64,000 bases of DNA from Chloroflexota bacterium (GTDB lineage Bacteria; Chloroflexota; Limnocylindria; Limnocylindrales; CSP1-4). The stretch lies in NCBI GenBank assembly GCA_030447745.1, contig JAUJOH010000003.1, positions 192,486 through 256,485 of the forward strand, in the 5' to 3' direction. The notes below the pieces were generated by a model. That model was given only the letters and a program-made list of their open reading frames with translations. It made no database searches and had not been told where the DNA came from. A program made the position numbers and the translations under genes. This document shows, piece after piece, positions 18,835-26,308 of the stretch. Each line of letters begins with the position of its first letter. The first letter of the stretch is position 1.

Positions 18835-19107
18835 GACTACGCTCGCGAGGAGGGCGTCGACCCCGCGCGCGAGACGGAGACGTTCGCCTGCGTCGAGCTC
18901 GCCCTGGACAACTGGCGGTGGGGTGGGGTGCCGTTCCGCCTGCGGACCGGCAAAGCGCTCGGGGAGGTGCGCCGGTACATCGAGATCGTCTTTCGTCCCG
19001 TTCCCCATCTCGCCTTTGGTCAGTCCGACGAGCCCCGCCGAACACGCTTCGGCTCGAGCTGCGACCTGATCGGATCGTCCTCGGGGTTGCGGTAAACGGG
19101 CCAGGTC
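18835..19107 (+). pseudogene. Glucose-6-phosphate dehydrogenase (zwf) remnant
   Basis: A fragment of the C-terminal half of G6PD. One frame reads REEGVDPARETETFACVELA, LDNWRWGGVPFRLRTGKALG and IVFRPVPHLAFG, the classic DNWRW-GVPFYLRTGK motif of the family. The next segment, PNTLRLELRPDRIVLGVAV (from 19038), is in another frame. There is no start codon, no coenzyme or active-site half, and the C-terminus is missing. At least one frameshift is present. It lies inside the island between slipin and DUF2254 and is clearly non-functional. Confidence 0.8.
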
Positions 19108-19529
19108 GCGACCGTGCTGTCAGGCATCGGTAACCTCATCCCTGGGTGGCTCTTCGTTACTCTGACGGAAACCACCCGAGCTTCCGCCTCGCGCTGACGG
19201 CTCGTGCTTCATCGGATCGCGGGGGCGAACCGGCTAGTTGGAAAGCTCCACGCCGCCGCTGATCGAAACGCGTCCCAGTTACGTGTCAACCGCTATTCAC
19301 GACGACGCGCCATTCACGGGAGCCATCTGATGCGGAGTGGACAACCTCGTGTGTGGGTCGGCTTGGTGTCAGACGAGCTAGCGCCGCGGCCGACACGGGC
19401 GACCGGAGGGGTTCGTGAAAACAACAAGTAGCGCACTCGACCTTGGCGGCCCTCGGGGCATGAACGGCCGCAAGACTCACCATTCAGCTTGACGAGCGGC
19501 ACGATGGCCCGCTTGGACGGGACGAAGGG
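19108..19529. other. Non-coding stretch upstream of DUF2254 gene
   Basis: About 420 bp, comparatively AT-rich for this genome, with no credible ORF. TTGACG occurs about 40 bp before the DUF2254 start, but no matching -10 element was recognised. Probably debris from the zwf remnant plus the DUF2254 promoter. Confidence 0.4.
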
Positions 19530-20933
19530 ATGACTCGTGAGGAGCGGTCAGCGGTAACCGCCCTGCGCGGCTCCGTTCGCGACCTCAGCTATGGATTCCT
19601 GCTCGTCCCGGGACTCGTCGCGAGCGCCTTGATCGTCGTCGCCCTCGTCATGCTCGCTGTTGACACGGCGGTCAGCCCGGGCATTGCGTTCGGTGGGAAC
19701 GCCGAGGCGGCGCGCCAAGTGCTCGCGGTTATTGCGACCTCCCTCATTACCGTTGCGGGCGTCGCCTTCTCGGTCACGGTCGTCACCCTGCAGCTGGTGT
19801 CGTCGCAGTTCACCCCCCGCGCCCTGCGCGAGTTCCTGAGCGACCGGTTGAACCAGGTCATCGCCGGCATCTTCGTCGGAACGTTTGGGTACTGCCTCGT
19901 CGTTCTGGGCAGCGTCGGGAGCGATTCCGGTTCCGGGCAAGCGTTCGTGCCGGCGTTCACCGTTTCCCTCGCTGTCTTGCTGGGGATCGGGAACATCGCG
20001 GTGCTGCTCATCTTCATCCACCACTTGTCACAGTCGATCCAGGTTTCCAACATCTCTCGGGCGATCGCCCACGGAGGGCTGCGAGCGGTCGATCGCCTGT
20101 ATCCCGAGCGTCACGGGGTAGCGGCCGCCGAGGAGCTCGCGTCTCAGCCACTCGATGAGCACGCAGGAGGACGCCTCGTCCGAGCCGAGAGGCCCGGGTA
20201 CATTCAGGACATCGCGGTCGCCGACATCGCGGCCGAGTGGGGGCGGATCGATGGTCAACAGCGGGAAGAGGCAGCAGTGCGGGGTGAGCGACCCATCGTT
20301 CACTTGCGCGTGGCCCCCGGCGACTTTGTCACCGGAGAGACGGTCCTCGTCGACTGCTGGCCGCCGCACGAAGGCGGCCCGATCGACGAAGTCGTCCATC
20401 GTTCGGTCCGGGTCGCCGACTCGCGCGACGTACGCCAGGACGCCGCGTACGCCATTCGGCAGCTGGTCGACATTGCGCTGCGCGCGATCTCGCCGAGCGT
20501 CAATGATCCGACGACGGCAGTCACCTGTATCGGCTACGTCCGGGCAATCATGGAACGGCTGGCGAGCCGACCATTCCCGGGTCAGGTGCGTCTCGTCGGC
20601 GACCCCGAGGTCCTCGTGAAGGCTCGGCGTCGCCCCTTCAACGACATCGCGTCGGAGGCGTTCGCGGAGATCGGGCGGTACGGGAGGGGAGATCCACGGG
20701 TCATCGGCGAGCTGCTCATCGCGATTGAGGCAACCGTAAGATCCGCCGTCGCCGCGGAAGCGAACGACCGCGTGTCGTCGCTCCTGGGGCTCGCCCACGA
20801 GGCAGCTGAGCCGGCCATCGCCGAGACGAGCGTCAGCGGAGACCGGCAGTCTTTGCAGGAACGGCTTGACGAGGTTGTCGAAGCTGCAACGACGAGGGTG
20901 CCGCCCGGCGCCAAAGAGGAGTTGCGCGGCTGA
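19530..20933 (+). CDS. DUF2254 family membrane protein
   Basis: A 467-aa predicted inner-membrane protein of the DUF2254 family. Four transmembrane helices occupy residues about 15-170 (GLVASALIVVALVMLAVD; VLAVIATSLITVAGVAFSVT; VIAGIFVGTFGYCLVVLG; TVSLAVLLGIGNIAVLLIFI). Between them lies the conserved VVTLQLVSSQFTPRALREFL. The rest is cytoplasmic, with AYAIRQLVDIALRAISPSVNDPTTAVTC characteristic of the family. The role is unknown. It lies within the island, and its 3' end overlaps the converging truncated membrane gene. Confidence 0.88.
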   Translation: MTREERSAVTALRGSVRDLSYGFLLVPGLVASALIVVALVMLAVDTAVSPGIAFGGNAEAARQVLAVIATSLITVAGVAFSVTVVTLQLVSSQFTPRALREFLSDRLNQVIAGIFVGTFGYCLVVLGSVGSDSGSGQAFVPAFTVSLAVLLGIGNIAVLLIFIHHLSQSIQVSNISRAIAHGGLRAVDRLYPERHGVAAAEELASQPLDEHAGGRLVRAERPGYIQDIAVADIAAEWGRIDGQQREEAAVRGERPIVHLRVAPGDFVTGETVLVDCWPPHEGGPIDEVVHRSVRVADSRDVRQDAAYAIRQLVDIALRAISPSVNDPTTAVTCIGYVRAIMERLASRPFPGQVRLVGDPEVLVKARRRPFNDIASEAFAEIGRYGRGDPRVIGELLIAIEATVRSAVAAEANDRVSSLLGLAHEAAEPAIAETSVSGDRQSLQERLDEVVEAATTRVPPGAKEELRG

Positions 20934-21186
20934 GGGAGACGAGCCTCACCCTAGACGTGACGCTCGACCCCGAAAGCACGCCCGTCTCGGCAACCGCCGC
21001 CTGGGCCTCGGCGAGGTCCGGAAGAACGTGCACAAAGACGTACGCGACGGAGATCCCACCCGCCGCGGAGAGCCACACGCTCCGCGGCGTTCCGCCCAGG
21101 AAGCGCATCTTTCCGGCGGTCAGGTGCACGACGGCGAGCAATGCGAGCACGGCGTAGGTAGCGAGCGCGGTCCCGGTTTCCGGCAT
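20833..21186 (-). pseudogene. Truncated multi-TM protein, ZIP-like start only
   Basis: From ATG 21186 the first 70 residues look like the start of a conserved membrane protein: TYAVLALLAVVHLTAGKMRF, then RSVWLSAAGGISVAYVFVHVLPDLAEAQ, where the HVLP motif recalls ZIP-type metal transporters. After about 20950 the sequence turns into low-complexity residues antisense to the 3' end of the DUF2254 gene. The remaining helices expected for the family (normally well over 200 aa) are missing. It is therefore read as a gene cut off when the DUF2254 segment was joined. The ZIP assignment is tentative. Confidence 0.55.
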
Positions 21187-21458
21187 TCTCCGATCATGCC
21201 TCCCCGAACCTGGTGTGGCGTGAGGGGTAGCAGGCGACGTCATAGCGCTTAGGTGACACGGACGGCACGTCGCTACGACCCTCGTTCTCCTCGAGCCGTG
21301 GACCTGATTCCCTCAGAACGCTCCAGACCGCATTGCTCCCGTCCACGCCGAGCTCCGGGAACGGAAGGGCGCGGGTGCTGTGACTCGCCCCCCTTGTCGA
21401 CGCTCCTGCGGTTTGCGCCCACCACCCATTCCGTTTCGAACGGCGGTCATCGACCGCG

Positions 21459-22253
21459 TCATGGCATCGGGTCGCTTGGGCCGGCGTCCGCGGCAGGATC
21501 TGATTCGACTTGACTTTCCGCGATGCGGCGCTGCTCCGCGACGGACTCGGCGCGCGCTTGTGCCCCGGACGCATCCGCTCGTCGTCGGTCGAGCTCCGCA
21601 AGAGCCGGCGTCCGTCCGTAGACGATCAGCGTATCGGCTGGGCCGATGAGGGTCTGGCCAGTGGGCACTCCCACGAACGTGCCGTCGGGACGTTCGACGG
21701 CGAGGACCATCATTCCCTCACGCCGAAGGTCCAGCTCTGTCAGCGTCTTGTCCGCCAGCCAGTCGCCGCGCTTCACTTCGAGCTCGACAACGCGGTACTC
21801 GCCGCCGAGGTGAAGGAGCTCCGAATAGTCACGTACCTCGAGCTGGGTGTACCGCCGTAGCGCCCAGGTCGTAACCCGTGAGATCAGGCGATCAATCCAC
21901 GGGCTCGCGGCAAGGAGCCACACGAGCGTGAGGCCAACCGCAAGCGTCACCAGACGGGGAAGCCACTGACCCGGCCGATCGACCTCGATGAACGCGAGCA
22001 GGAACGAGCCAACCACCGCGACGATGCCGGCGTTCCCCAGCAGCATCAGCAGCATGACGATCCGGCGACGCACGGGATGACGAACGACGAGCTCGGACTC
22101 TGACGTCGTAAACCCCGAACCGGTGAAGGCTGAGCGCGCCTGGAACCGGGCGGTCTCCCTCGACAGGCCAGTGAGCGTCAGGGCGACCGTTGCGATCCGG
22201 GTGATGAGCAGGGAGACGGTAAGCACGACGAGCAGGGAAAGAAGAGCGGTCAT
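21459..22253 (-). CDS. Membrane protein with C-terminal TrkA_C (RCK_C) domain
   Basis: A 264-aa protein with three predicted membrane helices: LLSLLVVLTVSLLITRIATV, RIVMLLMLLGNAGIVAVVGSFL and LVTLAVGLTLVWLLAAS. The loop SAFTGSGFTTSESE between the first two looks like the pore loop of K+ channels or transporters. Residues about 140-220 form a TrkA_C ligand-binding domain (ELEVKRGDWLADKTLTELDL, VGVPTGQTLIGPADTLIVYG). A charged Ala/Glu tail follows. The ATG overlaps the upstream AbiTii stop (ATGA), so translation is coupled. A K+ or small-ligand-gated membrane protein is likely; an effector role is inference. Confidence 0.82.
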   Translation of the reverse strand: MTALLSLLVVLTVSLLITRIATVALTLTGLSRETARFQARSAFTGSGFTTSESELVVRHPVRRRIVMLLMLLGNAGIVAVVGSFLLAFIEVDRPGQWLPRLVTLAVGLTLVWLLAASPWIDRLISRVTTWALRRYTQLEVRDYSELLHLGGEYRVVELEVKRGDWLADKTLTELDLRREGMMVLAVERPDGTFVGVPTGQTLIGPADTLIVYGRTPALAELDRRRADASGAQARAESVAEQRRIAESQVESDPAADAGPSDPMP

Positions 22254-22654
22254 GGGGCTTCCACCGTGCGCGTCGACATGATCCGCGTGTCGCCGGACGC
22301 TGTAGCGGACTCGATTAGGCTCTCGACCGCGGCCACGCCGTGGAAGAAGTCGAAGCCGTCTATGTCGTGGCGGAATCGGTCGGGGATGAGCGAGTGCGGG
22401 ACCGGCTCGTTCTTCGCCCCAGAACGGAACGGGCCGGCCAGATCCGCCTTCACGATGCCGACGCGCGAGCTCCGGTAGGGCGGCAGCGACGCCTTGTCCG
22501 CGTAGCCGTTCAACTCATGGTTGACCCACGCCTTCAGCGAACAATGCTGCAGGCGGAAGGCGAGGATGTGGGACTCCCGGAGCAGGTCACTCAGGGAGTG
22601 CGACGGGTCGACGGCGGATGCTTGGATGTCGGCGAGTAGATCCACGCTCCCCAT
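22250..22654 (-). CDS. AbiTii domain protein
   Basis: A 134-aa protein matching the AbiTii module of bacterial conflict systems: SHSLSDLLRESHILAFRL, LKAWVNHELNGYADKASLPP, YRSSRVGI, and SGAKNEPVPHSLIPDRF. The domain is usually the N-terminal part of larger proteins or is encoded beside toxin-like effectors. Here it stands almost alone and stops exactly at the start of the TrkA_C membrane protein. ATG 22654 follows CGGAGAAC; GTG 22696 is an in-frame alternative that lies inside the right 24-bp repeat. The promoter must lie in or next to that repeat. The domain recall is good, but the biochemical role is not established. Confidence 0.78.
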   Translation of the reverse strand: MGSVDLLADIQASAVDPSHSLSDLLRESHILAFRLQHCSLKAWVNHELNGYADKASLPPYRSSRVGIVKADLAGPFRSGAKNEPVPHSLIPDRFRHDIDGFDFFHGVAAVESLIESATASGDTRIMSTRTVEAP

Positions 22655-22688
22655 GTTCTCCGATGACGCGGCGCCGCGACTCGTCGTG

Positions 22689-22712
22689 CTGACCACCTAT
22701 CTGACCACCTAT
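22689..22712 (+). repeat. Right inner direct repeat (two CTGACCACCTAT units)
   Basis: A tandem pair of perfect 12-mers matching 15815-15838 except for one base. It lies 35 bp upstream of the AbiTii start, in the promoter region of the AbiTii/TrkA_C operon. Confidence 0.85.
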
Positions 22713-22791
22713 GCCTCCGTCCACTGACGTCCAGCAGCGCCCGACCGTGTACCGCCGGAGAAGGGATGGACGCGCTCGGACCCCATGCCGA

Positions 22792-22817
22792 GAGTCCCCT
22801 CCTGGAGCCGTCCGTTC
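22792..22817 (+). repeat. Right outer direct repeat (26 bp)
   Basis: Matches 15755-15780 in 25 of 26 bases. It contains GAGCCGTCCGTTC but lacks the left arm and T-run of the terminator, so it no longer forms that hairpin. Confidence 0.8.
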
Positions 22818-22968
22818 ATGTCGGGCCCCTGACGCGGTGCGCGGACGGCGATGCAACCCGGCTGACACCCGATCGACGGGCGGCGGCGCCGGTGCGATAG
22901 GCCGCAACACGTACGGTAAGGGTCCGTGGCGCCGCTCCCATCGGCGTCTGACGATGGAGGTGACTCCG

Positions 22969-23166
22969 GTGGACGATCTCAAGAAGACATTTCGCGAAGG
23001 CGAGACCGGCGTGAAGTCCGGAGTCCGCAAGGCGGACGGCGACGAGAGCCTGACCGACAAGCTCGGCAACGCGGGCGACGAGGTCCGCAAGACTCTGGGC
23101 AACGCGGGCGACGATCTCCGCAGCAAGGACAACGACCGCACCGACGACCACGACCGCCGCCTGTAG
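22969..23166 (+). CDS. Small hydrophilic stress-type protein with internal repeat
   Basis: A 65-aa, highly charged protein with no hydrophobic segment. It contains a near-perfect tandem repeat, LGNAGDEVRKT / LGNAGDDLRSK, of the type seen in CsbD-like or LEA-like stress proteins. No firm family match. GTG 22969 is chosen because GGAGGTGA lies 4 nt before it; ATG 22954 is in frame but would bury that site. It is followed by a strong hairpin. Its position next to the membrane stress protein at 23361 suggests membership of the split stress-gene set. Confidence 0.7.
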   Translation: MDDLKKTFREGETGVKSGVRKADGDESLTDKLGNAGDEVRKTLGNAGDDLRSKDNDRTDDHDRRL

Positions 23167-23184
23167 GTCAACCGCCGAACCAGT

Positions 23185-23212
23185 GACACCCGCCGGCTTC
23201 CCGGCGGGTGTC
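23185..23212 (+). terminator. Perfect 12-bp hairpin terminator
   Basis: GACACCCGCCGG (23185-23196) pairs with CCGGCGGGTGTC (23201-23212) around the tight loop CTTC. It lies 18 bp after the small stress protein stop. The following bases (CTGGTGTTC) are only mildly T-rich. Confidence 0.75.
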
Positions 23213-23360
23213 CTGGTGTTCGCCTTGACGCGTGTCACGTGGCTGAAAGCGAACCCCTCGGGGCAACGATCCGGGCGGTGGCCGGCCCCCGGTATGGTCC
23301 GGTGTCCACGGACGAGATCGAGCCACGCCCACGCGTGCGACAACCAGGAGGAGACCGGCC

Positions 23361-23732
23361 ATGACGGATCCGACCACCGCCGATCTCGGTTACGAGGGCG
23401 GCCCGGAGAACGGCAGCGGCGGCGCCCGGCAGACCGCCGGCCAGCTTGCGGCCAACGTTCGGGGCGCCGCGGAGACCGTCGCGGCGCGCCTCCCGGATGC
23501 CGCCGCGCAGACCCGGGCCGCAGTCGATCAGGCCGCGCGCAGCATCGAGAGCGGTTCGGATGAGATGCTGACCGCCGGCACGACGCTCTCGCTCGGTGTC
23601 GCGATCGGCATGCTCGTTGGCGGTGCTCCGCGCATCCTCGTCGCGCTGGCCCTGATCCCGGCCGCGGCGATGGGCCTCACGATCCTGGAGCGCAACAGCC
23701 GAAATTCGACGACTCGCGGTCTTCAGGCCTGA
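23361..23732 (+). CDS. Small membrane protein, DUF883/ElaB-like layout
   Basis: A 123-aa protein with a Gly/Ala-rich amphipathic N-terminal half (AGQLAANVRGAAETVAARLP, AAAQTRAAVDQAARSIE) and two hydrophobic segments near the C-terminus (TLSLGVAIGMLVGGAP, ILVALALIPAAAMGLTI). The layout of a long helix followed by a Gly-rich membrane anchor recalls ElaB/DUF883 ribosome-tethering stress proteins, but no signature proves it. AGGAGGA about 10 nt upstream makes the start ATG 23361 secure. A terminator follows directly. Confidence 0.65.
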   Translation: MTDPTTADLGYEGGPENGSGGARQTAGQLAANVRGAAETVAARLPDAAAQTRAAVDQAARSIESGSDEMLTAGTTLSLGVAIGMLVGGAPRILVALALIPAAAMGLTILERNSRNSTTRGLQA

Positions 23733-23748
23733 TGCCTCCGGCAGCCAC

Positions 23749-23777
23749 GGCCCCGGGCTGACGCCCGGGGCCTTTCT
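23749..23777 (+). terminator. Intrinsic terminator after the small membrane protein
   Basis: GGCCCCGGGC (23749-23758) pairs with GCCCGGGGCC (23763-23772) around TGAC and is followed by TTTCT. It separates this gene from the converging zinc-ribbon gene. Confidence 0.8.
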
Positions 23778-23798
23778 GTAGCGTCCGCAGCGTTGGGC

Positions 23799-24404
23799 TC
23801 AGGCGCCCCGCTCGAGCGCCTCGCTGCCGCGACTCCGCTGGACGCGTTCACCGATGTCCCCCGTCCGCCGCCCCTCCCGGGCCCGGACCTGCCGTGCTGG
23901 TCTGGGCAACCGCTCCGGCAGGACTCCGCTGCCGAACTCGTTGCCGCACCAGGCACACAGCGACCAGTCGAGACCCATCGTCCGACGGCAGTTGCGGCAT
24001 CGGTGCGCCAGTCGCGTCCGGCAGGCCGGGCAGACCAGCCAGTCTTCCTCGACGGCCCGGGCGCAGCCGGGGCACGCGAGCTCGGCGTCCGCGTCCAGCT
24101 CGTCAAGCCGCTCCGTGAGCGCCAGCTCCCGGGCCTCCGCCAGCGTTCGGCTGGGCCGCAGGATCCGGTAGACCACGACCGCCAACGGGAACAGGACGGG
24201 CGATGCAAGCACCATGGCGGCGGCGGCGACGTACGCCAGCGCGGGGTCCTCGTGCCGGCGACGCATGTCCTGCAGCACCCACCAGATGCAGGCCAGCCAG
24301 AGCAGGACGGCGTACGCGCCGAACGCCGCCGTGAGCAGGCGGACCGCAGGGCTGTCGAGAATGCCCGCGATGACTGACCCAACCTGATCGAACAGCGCGC
24401 CCAT
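23799..24404 (-). CDS. Membrane protein with C-terminal double zinc ribbon
   Basis: A 201-aa protein. Residues about 15-85 contain two transmembrane helices (LTAAFGAYAVLLWLACIWWVL and VAAAAMVLASPVLFPLAVVVY). They are followed by two back-to-back zinc ribbons with four CxxC knuckles: CPGC, CPAC, CRNC and CAWC (DZANK-like). A basic tail follows. The start ATG 24404 has GGAAGG 8 nt upstream. Such proteins are thought to scaffold or sense at the membrane; no specific function is known. It converges on the small membrane protein gene and is divergent from the histidine kinase. Confidence 0.75.
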   Translation of the reverse strand: MGALFDQVGSVIAGILDSPAVRLLTAAFGAYAVLLWLACIWWVLQDMRRRHEDPALAYVAAAAMVLASPVLFPLAVVVYRILRPSRTLAEARELALTERLDELDADAELACPGCARAVEEDWLVCPACRTRLAHRCRNCRRTMGLDWSLCAWCGNEFGSGVLPERLPRPARQVRAREGRRTGDIGERVQRSRGSEALERGA

Positions 24405-24611
24405 GTCGATCCCTTCCGCCGCCGGCAACCGACGAGCGGTTGCAGCCCGGTTGCGCGGCGCCACCGGCCCGTGACGACGACCGGCGTCACTGTACCTCGC
24501 AACACGACCGCAAGGGATGGCCGCGAGCGCATCGCGCACGGCGCACCGCAGGTGCCGGACGCTCGGAGTGTCGCAGTTGCGCGACGCCGAGCAGACAGGG
24601 GACCCCACGCC

Positions 24612-26300
24612 ATGCCGATCCACGCCGAAGGGGGCACCCGGCGGGGACCACCGTCGGTGGCGACCGGCGCCGCCATCGCAGGCACGGACCGAACGGACGC
24701 CACGCCGGCGAGTCGTACCGACGGCCGTGAGATCTGGCTGCTCCAGGCGCTCTCGGACGCGGCGAGGGAGATGCACCGGTCCCTGTCGCTCGATGAGGTC
24801 GTGCACGTGGCTGCCCAGCGGGCACGACAGATCCTCGGTGCCGCGGAGGCGGCGACGACGCAGCTCGACGACACCGGTGCAGCGGCACAGAGCGCGACAT
24901 CGCTCGCGCACGACGGTCCGCCGCGATCGCTCGACCCCCTCGCGGCGCAGGGCGGGCCGGCCCGCGAGGTGCGGCGCACGAATCGGCCCCTTCGGCTGGC
25001 CTGGACGGCGTCCGGTGTCGACGCCGCGGGCACGGGGACGGAACGTCACCGGACCTGGCTCGGCGCGCCACTGGTCGGGTCTCACGGGCGCAACCTCGGG
25101 CTCATCCAGGTCGCCGGGAAGCTGCGTGGCGGCGAGTTCACGGCGGGCGACGAGGCCGTCCTGGTGCAGCTGGCCCGGATGGCCTCGGTCGCGATCGAGA
25201 ACGCGCGCCTGTACGAGGCGGCGCTCGACACCCGCAGCCGGCTTGCCTGGGCGGCCCAGATCGAGCGGATCCGGGCGGCGGAGGTCCGGGCCGTCATCAA
25301 CGCCATGGGCGAGGCGGTGCTCGTCTGCGACGCCGCGGGAGGGGTCAACATCGTCAACCCGGCGGCTGACGCGCTCTTTGCCGGCCGACCCGTCCGGTCC
25401 TACACGGACCTGCTGTCGCGGTTTCGGCCGACCGAGCCGGAGGTGAACCCCGTCGCCTCGGCGGTCGAGCTCCAGCTGGCGGACGACACGGGCCGATGGG
25501 TGGAGCTGCGCGTCTACCTCGTGCCGGGGGCGGGCGCCGCGGCCGGCGAGACGGACGACAGCGGCGGTCGGATCGCGATCATGCGCGATGTGACGGCGGC
25601 GCGGCAGGCGCGGGCGCAGCGCGAGGCATTCCTCGGCATCCTGTCGCACGAGCTTCGCACGCCGATCACGACGATCTACGCCGGCAGCAAGGTCCTCGCC
25701 CGAGAAGAGCCGCTCGATGTCGCCACGTCGCGCGAGCTGGCCAACGACATCAGCGCCGAGGCGGAACGGCTCTTCCGGCTGGTCGAGGATCTCCTCGTGA
25801 TGACCCGGATCGAGCGCGGTGTCCTGCACCTTGCGAGCGAACCGGTCCTGCTGCAGCGGGTCGTCGCGGCGGCGATCCGGATCGAGAGCAGTCACTGGCC
25901 GACGACGCGCATCCGGCTCGCCGGACCGGTCGACCTTCCGGCCGTCGCCGGCGACGCGACGTATGTCGAGCAGGTCGTCCGGAACCTCCTCTCCAACGCC
26001 GCCAAGTACAGCCCAACGGACGCCGAGATCGAGGTGCGTCTGGGGTCCGGCACGGAAGGCGTCTCGTGTCGCGTGCTCGACCGCGGGCGAGGCTTCCGGT
26101 CGGACGAGACGGACGACCTGTTCGACCTCTTCTATCGGTCACCCGCGACCGCCGCCCAGGCCGCCGGCGCCGGGATCGGGCTGTTCGTCTGCCGGCGCCT
26201 GGTCACCGCGATGGACGGCCGGATCTGGGCGCGACCGCGGACCGGCGGCGGCGCGGAGTTCGGCTTCGCGCTCCGGCCGTACGAGCCGGACGGCGAGTAG
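24612..26300 (+). CDS. GAF-PAS sensor histidine kinase (soluble)
   Basis: A 562-aa protein without transmembrane helices. Residues about 40-200 form a GAF-type sensor (LSLDEVVHVAAQRARQIL to VLVQLARMASVAIENARLY). About 220-330 look like a PAS domain (VINAMGEAVLVCDAAGGVNIVNPAADALF). His346 in ILSHELRTPIT is the phospho-site of HisKA. The HATPase domain has NLLSNAAKYSP, DRGRGF and GAGIGLFVCRRLV. It probably senses a cytoplasmic signal and phosphorylates a response regulator. No regulator is adjacent; orphan OmpR-type regulators exist at 1-201 and 40623. The start ATG 24612 is the best guess; a GTG lies further upstream at 24471. Confidence 0.9.
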   Translation: MPIHAEGGTRRGPPSVATGAAIAGTDRTDATPASRTDGREIWLLQALSDAAREMHRSLSLDEVVHVAAQRARQILGAAEAATTQLDDTGAAAQSATSLAHDGPPRSLDPLAAQGGPAREVRRTNRPLRLAWTASGVDAAGTGTERHRTWLGAPLVGSHGRNLGLIQVAGKLRGGEFTAGDEAVLVQLARMASVAIENARLYEAALDTRSRLAWAAQIERIRAAEVRAVINAMGEAVLVCDAAGGVNIVNPAADALFAGRPVRSYTDLLSRFRPTEPEVNPVASAVELQLADDTGRWVELRVYLVPGAGAAAGETDDSGGRIAIMRDVTAARQARAQREAFLGILSHELRTPITTIYAGSKVLAREEPLDVATSRELANDISAEAERLFRLVEDLLVMTRIERGVLHLASEPVLLQRVVAAAIRIESSHWPTTRIRLAGPVDLPAVAGDATYVEQVVRNLLSNAAKYSPTDAEIEVRLGSGTEGVSCRVLDRGRGFRSDETDDLFDLFYRSPATAAQAAGAGIGLFVCRRLVTAMDGRIWARPRTGGGAEFGFALRPYEPDGE

Positions 26301-26308
26301 CCGCTCCC

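Larger units (their letters stand above)
15755..22817. mobile_element. Putative integrated genomic island (about 7 kb)
   Basis: Both ends carry the same pair of direct repeats: a 26-bp segment (15755-15780; 22792-22817, 25/26 identical) and a 24-bp segment made of two CTGACCACCTAT units (15815-15838; 22689-22712, 23/24 identical). An integrase C-terminal remnant stops 3 bp inside the left 24-bp repeat, the usual int/att layout. The contents look foreign or worn: NfeD-slipin, a zwf remnant, DUF2254, a truncated membrane gene, and the AbiTii/TrkA_C pair. Several of these genes use visibly more A/T at third positions than their neighbours. The island splits a set of small stress genes. Exact att cores are not resolved. 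Confidence 0.65.

Noticed and set aside
19204-19431. 75-codon plus-strand ORF between zwf remnant and DUF2254
   Set aside because: No codon bias, no ribosome-binding site and no recognisable domain.
15815-22712. CRISPR-like repeats
   Set aside because: The CTGACCACCTAT units occur as adjacent pairs at only two places without regularly spaced spacers.
24405-25895. Minus-strand extension of the double zinc-ribbon protein to nearly 700 aa
   Set aside because: The added part is antisense to the histidine kinase and has no membrane or zinc features. ATG 24404 has its own ribosome-binding site.
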